A stretch of 64,000 bases of DNA. Origin: Rhizobiales bacterium Ga0077537 (GTDB lineage: Bacteria > Pseudomonadota > Alphaproteobacteria > Rhizobiales > Hyphomicrobiaceae). Of the stretch, positions 8,994 to 17,925 are shown in pieces. Where the stretch lies: positions 1-64,000 of the forward strand of contig LNEM01000023.1 of assembly GCA_001464955.1 (NCBI GenBank), given 5' to 3'. The notes under the pieces are model-generated. The model did no database searches. It had not been told where the DNA came from and saw nothing but the letters and a program-made list of their open reading frames with translations. Each line of letters starts with the position of its first letter. Position 1 is the first letter of the stretch. A program made the position numbers and the translations under genes.

Positions 8994-9233
8994 GTGCTTG
9001 TTCGAAGCGCTCCAGTACTCGTGATCGCCGCATTGCTGGCGGGCTGTGCCAACGAGAAGCCTCTCGGGACCAACTTCGGCCCTGCGGCAAGCCTCGGAGT
9101 GGCTCAATCGGGCCCTGAGGCTGCGTTGGCGCCCCCACCATTCAAGAAGACGTTGTCCGATCGGATCCTTGCCGCGATCGCCCTCGAGCGGGTCACTGGT
9201 CTGAAGCCCGACCCGTCGCGCTTTCGCGAATGA
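8994..9233 (+). CDS. Small lipoprotein
   Basis: Starting from GTG at 8994 (GGGGGA lies about eight bases upstream) the product is 79 residues. It has a compact type II signal peptide, VRSAPVLVIAALLAGC, whose LLAGC is a classic lipobox, so the mature protein should begin at the cysteine with diacylglycerol attached. The mature part is short, Pro/Ala-rich, then forms a helix (LSDRILAAIALERVTG). The longer frame upstream to 8793 does not look like protein. No function can be assigned. Small outer-membrane lipoproteins like this are common. Confidence 0.65.
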   Translation: MLVRSAPVLVIAALLAGCANEKPLGTNFGPAASLGVAQSGPEAALAPPPFKKTLSDRILAAIALERVTGLKPDPSRFRE

Positions 9234-9304
9234 GTGGTGCCGACGACCGCGCGCAAGTGCAATCGACGGCTGCCGCCGATTGAACCGACCCGACGGCCGC
9301 TGCG

Positions 9305-10087
9305 TCAGGGCCGCCCGACGACGAGGCCGGCGCCACGGTAACCGCCATCGACCGCGATGATCTCTCCCGTGACATAGCTCGACTGGCTTGGATCGAGCAG
9401 GAAGCGGATGACCTGGGCGATCTCGGCCGGCTCCGCGTAGCGGTTCATCGGGATGTAGCGATGATAGAGCTTGCGATCGTCCTCGGTGTGGATCGCAGCA
9501 ACCATGGGCGTCTCGACAGGCCCCGGCGCCACGGCATTCACACGAATGCCGAATTCGGCGAGGTCGTTGGCCATCACCTGGGTGAGTGTGACGATGGCCC
9601 CTTTCGAGGCCCCATAGGCCACCCGGCCCTTCGATCCCCGGAGGCCCGACACCGACGCGATGTTGACGATCGAGCCGCCGCCGCTGTGTTGCATCAGTCG
9701 CGCGGCCGCCTTGCCGACCATGAACGTGCCGATGACGTTCACGTCGAGGATCTTGCGGAACAGAGCAGCGGGCGTCTCGAGGACGTGCTTGTCGGCTGAA
9801 ATGCCGGCGCAGTTCACGACGCCAGCGAGCTTCCCGACCATGCGCGCCGCTTCCGCAACCGCCCGCTCCACGGCCGACTCGTCGGTGACGTCGGCCGCCA
9901 GGAAATGAGCACCCTTGGCGTTTGCCAGCCGCCCCCTCGCTCCGTCCAGAGCGGCATCGCTCACATCGACGAGTGCCACGCTCCAGCCGGTCTCCAGGAG
10001 GAGTTCGGCCGTCGCAAGGCCGATCCCTGATCCACCACCGGTTACGATCGCACCCATGCGGGGCGCCTTCGATGCTTTGGCCATCAC
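9305..10087 (-). CDS. Short-chain dehydrogenase/reductase
   Basis: This 260-residue classical SDR has the cofactor loop TGGGSGIGLA (about residues 16-25), DVTDE, the NCAG motif (about 92-95), the catalytic serine in NIASVSG, and YGASK with catalytic Tyr and Lys four residues apart (about 160-164). VAPGPVETPM and VDGGY close the fold. An aspartate (LVDVSD) after the second strand suggests NAD(H) preference. It follows the SAF-domain dehydrogenase gene by only four bases, so the two are co-transcribed and probably act in one catabolic route, for example on a polyol or hydroxy acid. The substrate is not determinable here. Confidence 0.9.
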   Translation of the reverse strand: MMAKASKAPRMGAIVTGGGSGIGLATAELLLETGWSVALVDVSDAALDGARGRLANAKGAHFLAADVTDESAVERAVAEAARMVGKLAGVVNCAGISADKHVLETPAALFRKILDVNVIGTFMVGKAAARLMQHSGGGSIVNIASVSGLRGSKGRVAYGASKGAIVTLTQVMANDLAEFGIRVNAVAPGPVETPMVAAIHTEDDRKLYHRYIPMNRYAEPAEIAQVIRFLLDPSQSSYVTGEIIAVDGGYRGAGLVVGRP

Positions 10088-10091
10088 ATCC

Positions 10092-11465
10092 TCAGGTCAG
10101 ATTGCGGCGTCCGAAGACCGCCTCCATTTCGCGGCGGAACTTGTACGTGACGTCACTCGTGTCGATCGCCACGTCCGACCATTTGAGGCGCTGCCCCTCC
10201 TTGATCGGGGTCTTGAGCGTCACGCCGTGCGCGAGGCCCAGCGGCAGCATCCCCTCCGCCATGGAGACGCTGGCCGGCGTCTGCTTGCCCCAGACCGTGA
10301 AGCCCCCCTCGCCGTCGAGCACCTCCCCGGCCTTCAGATCGCGCTTAGCGGTCGCAACCACGTCCGAGTTGAAGCAGATGGCCGTACCGGTGGCTTCGCG
10401 ACGCAGGACGGCTGAGGCGACCGAGAGACCGAGCTCGAGGCCGATCATGTGCGTCGGCCGGTAGAGCGAGGCGTAGCGGCCGGACTTGTCCGGCAGCATC
10501 GAATACTCGCCGAAGCATTGCCGGGCGTAGGCGCTGTCGCTTTCGATCACGACATAGGTGCCCATGGCCAGATGGTGCGCCACGTTCGAGCCGTCGCGAT
10601 TGACCGACGACGTGACCTCCGTCACACCCGCCTTCTCGAGCACGCCCCCGTCCGCCCTCGGCTTGCAGATCTCGGCATGTTCGAAGCGCGACGCGGGCGG
10701 GAACGAGAGCCCGCCGGACTGCGCCTCGAGCCCCGTCGCGTTGCACACGGCCGTCATCTCGATGCCGGATTTCGTCCCGTCGATGAACGAGTTGAACATC
10801 TTCGGATTGATGTGCGAGCGGTCCTTGATGTTGAGGTACTTGTCGAGAATGTCCCAAACCGTATCGGGATTGGAGCGATGGTAGCTCGGCTCGTAGCGCG
10901 TGCCCTTGCCGGCCGCCACGACCCGGAAACCGCAAGTCCGCGCCCAGTCTACATGCTCCGCGATAAGCGCCGGCTGGTCGCCCCACGCCATCGAATAGAC
11001 CACGCCTTTTTCCTTGGCGCGCAGGCCGATCAGCGGCCCCGCCAGCGCATCGCCCTCCACGTTGACCATGACGACGTGCTTGCCGGCGTCGATCGCCGCC
11101 AGCGCATGGCGGATGCCCGCGGCAGGATCGCCGGTCGCCTCGATGATGACCTCGATCCGCGGATCCGCGATCAGCGCCATGGCGTCGTCGGTGATGAAGG
11201 TCTTCCCCTTGGTAATCGCCTCGTCGAGGCTGCGGGCATCGATATGCTCGGGGCGCCATTCGACGCCCTCGAGCCGCTCCCGGGCCCGCGCCGGCACGAG
11301 ATCGGCGAGGCCAGCCAGATGCATGCCCGTGGTCAGGCGGCATTGGGCGAGAAACATGGTGCCGAACTTGCCGGCGCCGATTTGGCCGATACGGATCGGC
11401 CGGCCGGCGGCCGCTCGTTCGGCGAGCATTCGGGAGAGGGACATGGGGGTTGTCTTTCGGAACAC
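10092..11465 (-). CDS. NAD(P)-dependent oxidoreductase with C-terminal SAF domain
   Basis: The 457-residue product starts its Rossmann domain at IRIGQIGAGKFGTMFLAQ (about residues 24-41) and has a homoserine-dehydrogenase/Gfo-like catalytic region (IEATGDPAAG, MVNVEGD, TKSGIEMTAVCNATG). The C-terminal ~75 residues form an SAF (antifreeze-like) domain: TAKRDLKAGEVLDGEGGFTVWG, then LPLGLAHGV. Homologues with this layout sit in sugar-acid and polyol pathways. Frame start is a GTG at 11465; an ATG 21 bases downstream is an alternative. It precedes the SDR by four bases and is divergent from an MFS transporter. Another SAF-domain enzyme, UxaA-like, lies 3 kb away, which suggests one catabolic locus. 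Confidence 0.82.
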   Translation of the reverse strand: MFRKTTPMSLSRMLAERAAAGRPIRIGQIGAGKFGTMFLAQCRLTTGMHLAGLADLVPARARERLEGVEWRPEHIDARSLDEAITKGKTFITDDAMALIADPRIEVIIEATGDPAAGIRHALAAIDAGKHVVMVNVEGDALAGPLIGLRAKEKGVVYSMAWGDQPALIAEHVDWARTCGFRVVAAGKGTRYEPSYHRSNPDTVWDILDKYLNIKDRSHINPKMFNSFIDGTKSGIEMTAVCNATGLEAQSGGLSFPPASRFEHAEICKPRADGGVLEKAGVTEVTSSVNRDGSNVAHHLAMGTYVVIESDSAYARQCFGEYSMLPDKSGRYASLYRPTHMIGLELGLSVASAVLRREATGTAICFNSDVVATAKRDLKAGEVLDGEGGFTVWGKQTPASVSMAEGMLPLGLAHGVTLKTPIKEGQRLKWSDVAIDTSDVTYKFRREMEAVFGRRNLT

Positions 11466-11634
11466 GATTTAGGGCAGATGCCGCATGACACGGCAGCACA
11501 AGCCCACCTTACCGGCAAGATGAATGCGTGCGAATGCGTGACGTTCCAGGGATGGCCCGCTAGTGTCTCGTCGGCCAGGACCGTGGTCCATCCTCCCCTG
11601 ACGGCCGATCGCCCGAGAGAGTTCCAGCGCACTG

Positions 11635-13158
11635 ATGACTGACACCACTGTCAACGACCCGGTCGTCGACGTATCCGTGACGCGCCGATGGCTGATCCTC
11701 GGGGCCGTGGTCCTCGGCTCGACCATCTACAATGCCACCATCCTGGTCGCATCGGGCCTCCAGCCCCAGATGCAGGGCGCGATGTCCGCGACCCAGGACG
11801 AGATCGCCTGGACGGTCACGTTCAACATCCTGGCAACCGCCATCGTCACTCCGATGACGGGCTGGCTGACCGCCCGTTTCGGCGCCCGCCGCGTCATGGT
11901 CTGGAGCGTGTTCATCTTCACGCTCGGCACTCTCATGTGCGGGCTGGCGACCTCGCTCGAGAGCCTCGTCTTCTGGCGCATCGTGCAAGGCGGTGGCGGG
12001 GCACCGCTCGTGCCCCTCGGCCAGACGATTCTGCTCAACGTGTTTCCCAGCGTCCAGCACGGGCTGGCGATCTCGGTCTTCGGGGTCGCGAACATGGCCG
12101 GCCCGGTGATCGGACCGTCGGTCGGCGGCTACATTGCGGAGGCCTGGAGCTGGCGGTGGGTCTTCTACCTGACGGTGCCGTTTGGCGTCGCCGCTTTCTT
12201 CGCCTTTCGCATGACCCTGCCGAAGGACGAACCGGGTCAGCGCCCGTCTTTGGACTGGACCGGGTTCCTGTCCCTTGCGATCGCCCTGTCGCTCGCACAG
12301 CTCGTGCTGTCGCGCGGCCAGCGCCTCGATTGGTTCGAATCCGTCGAGATCACCGCCGCGACCGCCTTGGCGGCCATCGCGCTCTACGTGTTCATCGCCC
12401 ATTGCCTGACGCACCCGCGACCCTTCCTGTCGCCGACCATCCTGACCGACCGCAACTACGTCCTGGGCTTCGTTCTGGTCACCGTGTTCGGAATGCTCAA
12501 TTTCACGCCGATGGTGCTCCTGCCGCAACTGCTGCAGGCCCATGCAGGCTTCCCGGACTCGCTCATCGGCTACATCATCGCATGGCGCGGCCTCGGCGCC
12601 GTGATCGGTTTCTTCATCTCCGATCGGCTGGCGCGGATAGACCCGCGCATCGGCATGGCCGGCGGCTTCGCGTTGCATGCGCTCTCGGGTTGGTGGCTAT
12701 CCCAGATCGACCTGAACGTCCCGCACTCGGTGCTCGCCGCGAACGGCTTCATCCAGGGCGTCGCCATCGGGATCATCTGGGTGCCGATGTCATTCGCGGC
12801 CTTCCGGACGCTGGCACCGAGCTACCGGGCCGAGGCCATGGGTGTATTCCACCTGATGCGCAACATCGGCTCGAGCTTTTTCATCTCGCTGTCGGTGGCC
12901 GAGATCGTCCGGGCTACCGGTGCCAACTTCAGCCGGCTGGTCGAGAATGTCTCCCCATTCAATCGATCGCTCGACCTGCCGTGGGTGGTCGGTTCTTGGT
13001 CGGTCGAGACGCTGCCCGACATGGCGCGTCTCGCACGCGAGATCAACCGTCAGGCGGCGCTGATCGGCTACCTGAACGCCTTCACGATGTACATGATCGC
13101 GTCGCTGATCGCGATCCCGCTGGCGCTCATCCTGGGTAGACGCGCGCCGCCGCGCTGA
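11635..13158 (+). CDS. MFS transporter, DHA2/EmrB-like family
   Basis: The 507-residue protein has 14 predicted membrane segments. The MFS motif A region appears after TM2 as GWLTARFGARRVMVW, and the antiporter motif C-like segment is NMAGPVIGPSVGGYIAEAWSWRWVFY, typical of drug:H+ antiporters with 14 helices. It lies at the inner membrane. There is no adaptor (HlyD) gene next to it, unlike the second DHA2 pump at 20.4 kb. It is divergent from the SAF-dehydrogenase/SDR pair with 169 bases between starts and convergent with the PhyH gene. Efflux is the family norm. Uptake or export of a metabolite of the neighbouring enzymes is possible but unproven. Confidence 0.88.
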   Translation: MTDTTVNDPVVDVSVTRRWLILGAVVLGSTIYNATILVASGLQPQMQGAMSATQDEIAWTVTFNILATAIVTPMTGWLTARFGARRVMVWSVFIFTLGTLMCGLATSLESLVFWRIVQGGGGAPLVPLGQTILLNVFPSVQHGLAISVFGVANMAGPVIGPSVGGYIAEAWSWRWVFYLTVPFGVAAFFAFRMTLPKDEPGQRPSLDWTGFLSLAIALSLAQLVLSRGQRLDWFESVEITAATALAAIALYVFIAHCLTHPRPFLSPTILTDRNYVLGFVLVTVFGMLNFTPMVLLPQLLQAHAGFPDSLIGYIIAWRGLGAVIGFFISDRLARIDPRIGMAGGFALHALSGWWLSQIDLNVPHSVLAANGFIQGVAIGIIWVPMSFAAFRTLAPSYRAEAMGVFHLMRNIGSSFFISLSVAEIVRATGANFSRLVENVSPFNRSLDLPWVVGSWSVETLPDMARLAREINRQAALIGYLNAFTMYMIASLIAIPLALILGRRAPPR

Positions 13159-13224
13159 CGACGCACCGTCTGGCCCCCAGGCAGCGGACGATCGCACAAC
13201 GGCGACCGTCCCCCGTTTCGGCCC

Positions 13225-14025
13225 TTACTCGGCCGCCTGTTTGTAGCGCTTTGCGAACTGAAGAAGCGCATCGTCGGCGCACGGCATGATCGGCGTGAAA
13301 TCCTGATGCGCGATCCACTCCTTCCGCGTCGGCTTGCGGATGTGGTTCGAGACCGCGTTGAGCGTGAGGTAGACGATCTTCCGCGGCAGCGGCGTGATGT
13401 TGCCCGCCGAGCCGTGCACCAGATTGCCGTGGAACAGCAGCATGCCGCCCGCCTTGCCGGTCGGCACGACGAGCCCGCCCTGATCGTAGAGCCGCTGGAC
13501 GGTTGCCTCGTCGAGCGTCCACAGCGGATAACTCGTAGTGGCCTTGTCGTGGCCGGCCGCGAGCACACCTTCCTTGTGGCTCTTCGGAATGAGCATCAAG
13601 GCGCCGTTGTACGGGAACACCTCGTCGAGAAAGATCGAGATGTTCATGGCGCGCGGCTCGGGCATGCCGTCGTCGCGAGCCCAGGTCCCGTAGTCCTGGT
13701 GCCACTGCCAGACGTCGCCGCTGAACTTCGCCTTCGCGTTGATCTTGAACTGGTGCATGTAGACCTGCTCACCGAACAACTGCTCGATGGGCGTGATCAT
13801 CCGAGGGTGCCGGCCGAGGATGCCGAAGGCTTCGTTGTAGAGGTGCGCGGCGAAGGCCGTGCGCGGGGCGCCGGATTTCTCGCGCCAGATCTCTTCTCGT
13901 TCCTGCTTGTAGATCTGCTCGGCCTCGGCGTTGAGAACCGCGATCTCGTCGGCCGTGAACAGCTCCGGCAGGAACAGCCAACCCTCGTCTTCGAACTGCT
14001 TGACCTGAGCGTCTGTGAGTTTCAT
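13225..14025 (-). CDS. Phytanoyl-CoA dioxygenase (PhyH) family Fe(II)/2-oxoglutarate oxygenase
   Basis: This 266-residue enzyme has a double-stranded beta-helix oxygenase core. The iron ligands appear as HQD in WQWHQDYGTW (about residue 107) and a distal histidine in LFHGNLVHGSAGN. An arginine downstream (LPRKIVYLTLNAV) fits 2-oxoglutarate binding. It resembles the EctD-like side of the family, which hydroxylates small soluble substrates. The open frame continues upstream, but the ATG at 14025 has a strong TTGAGGAGG ribosome site and matches family starts. It is divergent from the UxaA-like dehydratase gene, so both may respond to the same regulator. The substrate is unknown. Confidence 0.88.
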   Translation of the reverse strand: MKLTDAQVKQFEDEGWLFLPELFTADEIAVLNAEAEQIYKQEREEIWREKSGAPRTAFAAHLYNEAFGILGRHPRMITPIEQLFGEQVYMHQFKINAKAKFSGDVWQWHQDYGTWARDDGMPEPRAMNISIFLDEVFPYNGALMLIPKSHKEGVLAAGHDKATTSYPLWTLDEATVQRLYDQGGLVVPTGKAGGMLLFHGNLVHGSAGNITPLPRKIVYLTLNAVSNHIRKPTRKEWIAHQDFTPIMPCADDALLQFAKRYKQAAE

Positions 14026-14190
14026 GGCGATCCTCCTCAAGATCCGGTCTCTTGGCCCTGCCCGAGGATCGAACTTCCCCGGCAAGGGCGAACTCTTCTG
14101 TCGTAGGAAGGGCTGAGGTATAGCACAATGGGTCGCGGTCAGCCTACGGGGGGCTGCCGAAGAGACCCCTTCGCTACGGGATGCGAGCCG

Positions 14191-15735
14191 ATGGTTTCCA
14201 AGGATACTCGAACGACGGGCGCCGAGCCGCGGACCTTGTCGCTGCATGCCCGCGACAACATCATCGTCGCCGTGGACGCGCTCCCCGTCGGCTTGACGGC
14301 CCGCGGCGTGAAGGCTGCCGCCCGCATCCCCAGGGGCCACAAGATGGCGTCCGTCGCCATCGCCAAGGGCGAGCCGGTCCTGAAGTTTGGCCAGATCATC
14401 GGTTTCGCCAGCGAGGACATCCCCCCCGGCGCCCATGTCCATACCCACAATTGCAGCTTCGCAGCCTTCGAGCGCGACTACGCCTTCGCCCGCGATGCCC
14501 GCGCGGAAGCCATTCTACCGGTCGAGAAGCGAGCCACGTTCGAGGGCTTCCGCCGCGCCAACGGCAAATGCGGCACACGCAACTACATCGGCGTCGTGAC
14601 CTCGGTGAATTGCTCCGCGACGGTCGCCCGCTTCATCGCCGAGGCGGTGAACAAGTCCGGCCTGCTTGCCGATCATCCCTCTATCGACGGCGTGATCCCG
14701 CTCGTCCATTCGACCGGCTGCGGCATCGACAGCGATGGCGAGACCTTCGAGGTCCTGAAGCGGACCACTTGGGGGTACGCCTGCAATCCGAACATGGCGG
14801 GCGTGCTCGTCGTCGGCCTGGGCTGCGAAGGCTTCCAGATCGCCCGCATGAAGGACGCCTACGGCATCGTCGAGAGCGACACTTTCCGCACGATGACCAT
14901 TCAGGAAACGGGCGGCACGAAAAAGACGATCGCGGCCGGCGTCGAGGCGATCCGCAACATGCTGCCGATCGCCGGCCGGGCGCGGCGCGAGACGTTGCCC
15001 GCCTCCGAACTGGTCTGGGCCCTCCAGTGTGGTGGCTCGGACGGCTACTCGGGGATCACAGCCAATGTCGCGCTCGGTGCAGCCGTCGATCTGCTGGTCC
15101 ACCATGGTGGCACCGCGGTTCTCGCGGAAACGCCGGAGATCTATGGCGCCGAGCACCTGCTGACACGCCGCGCCCGCTCCCGCGAAGTCGGCGAGAAGCT
15201 GGTCGACGTCATCCGCTGGTGGGAGGACTACACGGCCCGCGCCCGCATGAGCATGGACAACAACCCATCGCCCGGGAACAAGGCCGGCGGCCTGACGACG
15301 ATCCTCGAGAAGTCGCTCGGCGCCGCCGCGAAAGGCGGCACCACGACCCTCAACGCCGTCTACCGCTACGCCGAGCCCATCAACGAGAAGGGCTTCGTGT
15401 TCATGGATACGCCGGGGTACGACCCGGTGTCGGCCACGGGTCAGGTCGCCGGCGGCTGCAACGTTCTGGCCTTCACGACGGGCCGCGGCTCCGCCTACGG
15501 ATGCAAGCCGACGCCGTCGTTCAAGCTGGCGACGAACTCGGACATCTATCACCGCATGATCGACGACATGGACATCAACTGCGGCGACATCGTCGACGGC
15601 GTCACCATCGAGGCGAAGGGGCAGGAGATCTTCGATTTCCTGCTCAGGATGGCCTCGGGCGAGCGCTCGAAGTCCGAGCAGCTCGGCTACGGCGACGCCG
15701 AGTACGTGCCCTGGGTCATCGGTGCCACGATGTGA
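14191..15735 (+). CDS. UxaA/GarD-family dehydratase (altronate dehydratase-like)
   Basis: This 514-residue protein contains both parts of altronate/galactarate dehydratases in one chain. An N-terminal SAF domain (about residues 10-95) is followed by the UxaA main domain with GFRRANGKCGTRNYIGV, VHSTGCGIDSDGE, a long middle region with LQCGGSDGYSGI, and VFMDTPGYDPVSATGQVAGGCN near the end. The conserved cysteines fit iron-dependent dehydration of a sugar acid to a 2-keto-3-deoxy acid. ATG 14191 is preferred because the upstream extension to 14128 lacks similarity. Neighbours (PhyH divergent, SAF dehydrogenase, SDR, MFS) suggest catabolism of a sugar or hydroxy acid. The exact substrate is uncertain. 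Confidence 0.88.
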   Translation: MVSKDTRTTGAEPRTLSLHARDNIIVAVDALPVGLTARGVKAAARIPRGHKMASVAIAKGEPVLKFGQIIGFASEDIPPGAHVHTHNCSFAAFERDYAFARDARAEAILPVEKRATFEGFRRANGKCGTRNYIGVVTSVNCSATVARFIAEAVNKSGLLADHPSIDGVIPLVHSTGCGIDSDGETFEVLKRTTWGYACNPNMAGVLVVGLGCEGFQIARMKDAYGIVESDTFRTMTIQETGGTKKTIAAGVEAIRNMLPIAGRARRETLPASELVWALQCGGSDGYSGITANVALGAAVDLLVHHGGTAVLAETPEIYGAEHLLTRRARSREVGEKLVDVIRWWEDYTARARMSMDNNPSPGNKAGGLTTILEKSLGAAAKGGTTTLNAVYRYAEPINEKGFVFMDTPGYDPVSATGQVAGGCNVLAFTTGRGSAYGCKPTPSFKLATNSDIYHRMIDDMDINCGDIVDGVTIEAKGQEIFDFLLRMASGERSKSEQLGYGDAEYVPWVIGATM

Positions 15736-15824
15736 CTCCGTGAACTCCAATCACCGCCTGTAGAAGTGCCTAGTTTTGACAATAGCTCCGTAGCTCAGGA
15801 AGTCGGACACAGTGGGGAGCACTA

Positions 15825-16313
15825 ATGCAACCGAAATTGGAGAATACGACTTGGTATATATCGCGAAACGGCCAGCAGTTTGGTCCTATATCGACCGGCG
15901 AACTTCAGGATCGATATAAACGCGGCGAACTTCACCCGACAGACCATCTATGGTGCCCTGAAATCAACAGCTGGATACTCGTTTCTCAAATTTTCGCGAC
16001 CGCACCACCAATGACACCACCGCCTTCTCCAATATCTCAATACGACGCCCGGGGTGCATTTTCGCCATCAAGCCAAGCCCACTCGCACACATCAGATCGC
16101 CACACATCAACAACAGAGACCCAAGACAAGACAAAAACAGTCAAAACCACTACAGTCATCTCCGATGGAAACTTCAAATTCAGCACCCTGATATTCATCT
16201 TGCTTGGGATATTTATCCCCCTATGGCCCATCAGCTTGCCGTTGTTCTGGTTCCTCGCCTATCGTTCCTACAAGAAACCATCAATTCAAACAGTGAGAAT
16301 TATCGAGAGCTAG
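15825..16313 (+). CDS. GYF_2-domain membrane protein of low GC content
   Basis: The 162-residue product begins with a GYF_2 (DUF4339) module: TWYISRNGQQFGPISTGEL, then HLWCPEINSWILVSQI (residues ~9-56), a fold that binds proline-rich or membrane partners. A Pro/Ser/Thr linker follows. A C-terminal hydrophobic stretch (FSTLIFILLGIFIPLWPISLP, ~residues 120-145) is a one- or two-pass membrane anchor. The gene is visibly AT-richer than everything around it, with many AAA, ACA and ATA codons, suggesting recent transfer. No mobile element is directly attached. The function is unknown. Confidence 0.72.
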   Translation: MQPKLENTTWYISRNGQQFGPISTGELQDRYKRGELHPTDHLWCPEINSWILVSQIFATAPPMTPPPSPISQYDARGAFSPSSQAHSHTSDRHTSTTETQDKTKTVKTTTVISDGNFKFSTLIFILLGIFIPLWPISLPLFWFLAYRSYKKPSIQTVRIIES

Positions 16314-16394
16314 CGGCATCAGCGATCCGAGTACCGCCTTCTTCGTGAACCTCGCCAGTCGGCCCACCAAATCAGCGTAGCAGCAAGGCTAATA

Positions 16395-16934
16395 ATGGCC
16401 CTCGCATATTTGATCCGCGATCTGTCGATCGCCATCTCGGATACGATGCGCGGACGGGACCGGCGGCGCTACGAGTACGCAATCGATATCGGAGCTCCCC
16501 GAGACATCGTCTGGAGCATGCTGAAAGCGAATGACATCGCGTTCGACGGCCGCTTTCCCCTGCGCGTCGTCAGCCAGCCCGTGCCCGGCAGGCCCGGCGT
16601 CGATCGGGTCCAGATCCTGGCCGGCGCCCACTCCTTGACCATGATGACCATGATTGCCGACGAGCGCGAAGGTCAGGCGATCCTCTACCGGCTTCTCCCA
16701 GATGGCACCGATCCCGCACTGATCGAAGGCGACGACGATTACGTAGGATTCGTGCTGGTCGATATCGCGGGCGGCACGCGCCTCGACCTGACCCGCGAGA
16801 CGACGCCGCGCCACTTTCTCTCGCGGCTGACGGTGCCGATCGGCTTGCGCAGCGGCGCACGGCGCTACAAGCGGAAAGCGGAAGCCATGTACGCAGTACC
16901 GACGCAACGCGATCCTGAGGGCTCCGGCGAATGA
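16395..16934 (+). CDS. SRPBCC/START-like protein (possible lipid or polyketide-type ligand binder)
   Basis: This 179-residue protein reads as a helix-grip fold. The segment YEYAIDIGAPRDIVWSMLKA is the usual opening strand and helix of SRPBCC proteins. Alternating strands follow (VVSQPVPGRPGVDRVQIL, VGFVLVDIAGGTRLDLTRE) and a C-terminal helix packs the cavity (GLRSGARRYKRKAEAM). No catalytic residue is evident, so ligand binding is the safest guess. Its stop overlaps the start of the downstream DMT permease by four bases, indicating coupled expression. A substrate shared between binding protein and permease is possible but speculative. Confidence 0.65.
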   Translation: MALAYLIRDLSIAISDTMRGRDRRRYEYAIDIGAPRDIVWSMLKANDIAFDGRFPLRVVSQPVPGRPGVDRVQILAGAHSLTMMTMIADEREGQAILYRLLPDGTDPALIEGDDDYVGFVLVDIAGGTRLDLTRETTPRHFLSRLTVPIGLRSGARRYKRKAEAMYAVPTQRDPEGSGE

Positions 16935-17809
16935 CCAGCTTCGCCTATCTGGCACCCGTCTATGCGCTCTGCTCCGCGTTTCTGTTCGCCCTCTCCAATC
17001 ATTTCACGAACATCGGCCTCGAAGGCACCGACGCGCGGACCGGCACACTGGTCTCGATCGCGGCCTCCGCGATCGTCTACTGGCTGATCTCTCCGATCTT
17101 CGTCGAAAGCTGGTACTGGCTGACCTGGGCCTGCCTGCTCTTCGCGGCGGTGGGCATCATCCGACCATCGCTGTCCTCGGTGCTCGCGACATCGTCGATC
17201 AAGATCATGGGACCCACGTTGACCAGCGCACTGACGGCGGCGACACCGCTGTTCGGCGCGTTCTTCGCCATCACCTTCCTCGGCGAGCAACTGACAGTGC
17301 CGATCGCCATCGGAACGATGGCCGTGGTGGCCGGCGCCGTCGTCGGGTCCTGGAGCACCCAGGGCGTAAAGCGCAGCTGGCCGCTGTGGGCGTTGTCCCT
17401 CCCTCTCGGCGCCTCGCTGATCCGGGCTCTCGGCCACGTCGTGACAAAGTACGGCCTGGTCGAGGTCCCGAGCCCCTCGTTTGCGGTGATGGTCTCGAAC
17501 ACCGTCTCGCTCATGGTCGCCCTCGCCGCCTTCAAGATGCAGAGCCGCCCCTTCGTCGGGACCCGGCAGAGCCATATGTGGTTCATCGGGGCGGGCGTCG
17601 CCAATGCGCTGTCGCTGCAGTTTCTCAATAGTGCCCTCCAGATCGGCGATCTGGTCGCGGTAGTGCCGATCGTCTCGGCGACCCCCGTTTTCACCATGCT
17701 GATGGGATATTTCTGGTTCGGCCGCGAGGTCATCACCGCCCGCACGCTCTGGACGATCGCGCTCATCGTGCCCGGTGTCATTCTCGTGGCGGTCGCCGGC
17801 CGCGGCTGA
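16931..17809 (+). CDS. EamA/DMT-superfamily permease
   Basis: The 292-residue protein has about ten transmembrane helices in two EamA halves: residues ~5-140 (ending GTMAVVAGAVVGSW) and ~150-290 (ending TIALIVPGVILVAVAGRG). The halves share the pattern of a small-residue-rich last helix that is typical of RhaT/EamA carriers. It should sit in the inner membrane and export or import a small metabolite. The start codon overlaps the SRPBCC gene stop (ATGA). The specific solute cannot be inferred. Confidence 0.85.
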   Translation: MTSFAYLAPVYALCSAFLFALSNHFTNIGLEGTDARTGTLVSIAASAIVYWLISPIFVESWYWLTWACLLFAAVGIIRPSLSSVLATSSIKIMGPTLTSALTAATPLFGAFFAITFLGEQLTVPIAIGTMAVVAGAVVGSWSTQGVKRSWPLWALSLPLGASLIRALGHVVTKYGLVEVPSPSFAVMVSNTVSLMVALAAFKMQSRPFVGTRQSHMWFIGAGVANALSLQFLNSALQIGDLVAVVPIVSATPVFTMLMGYFWFGREVITARTLWTIALIVPGVILVAVAGRG

Positions 17810-17925
17810 ACGATCCTTCACTCCGGCGCCATGCTTCGCCGCAATCGCAACGAAGCCGCGCCACAAAACCCCGCTAACGATCGGCTGAGCTGCTGGATCA
17901 TGACGTTCAGCCGCCGCGACGTAGC

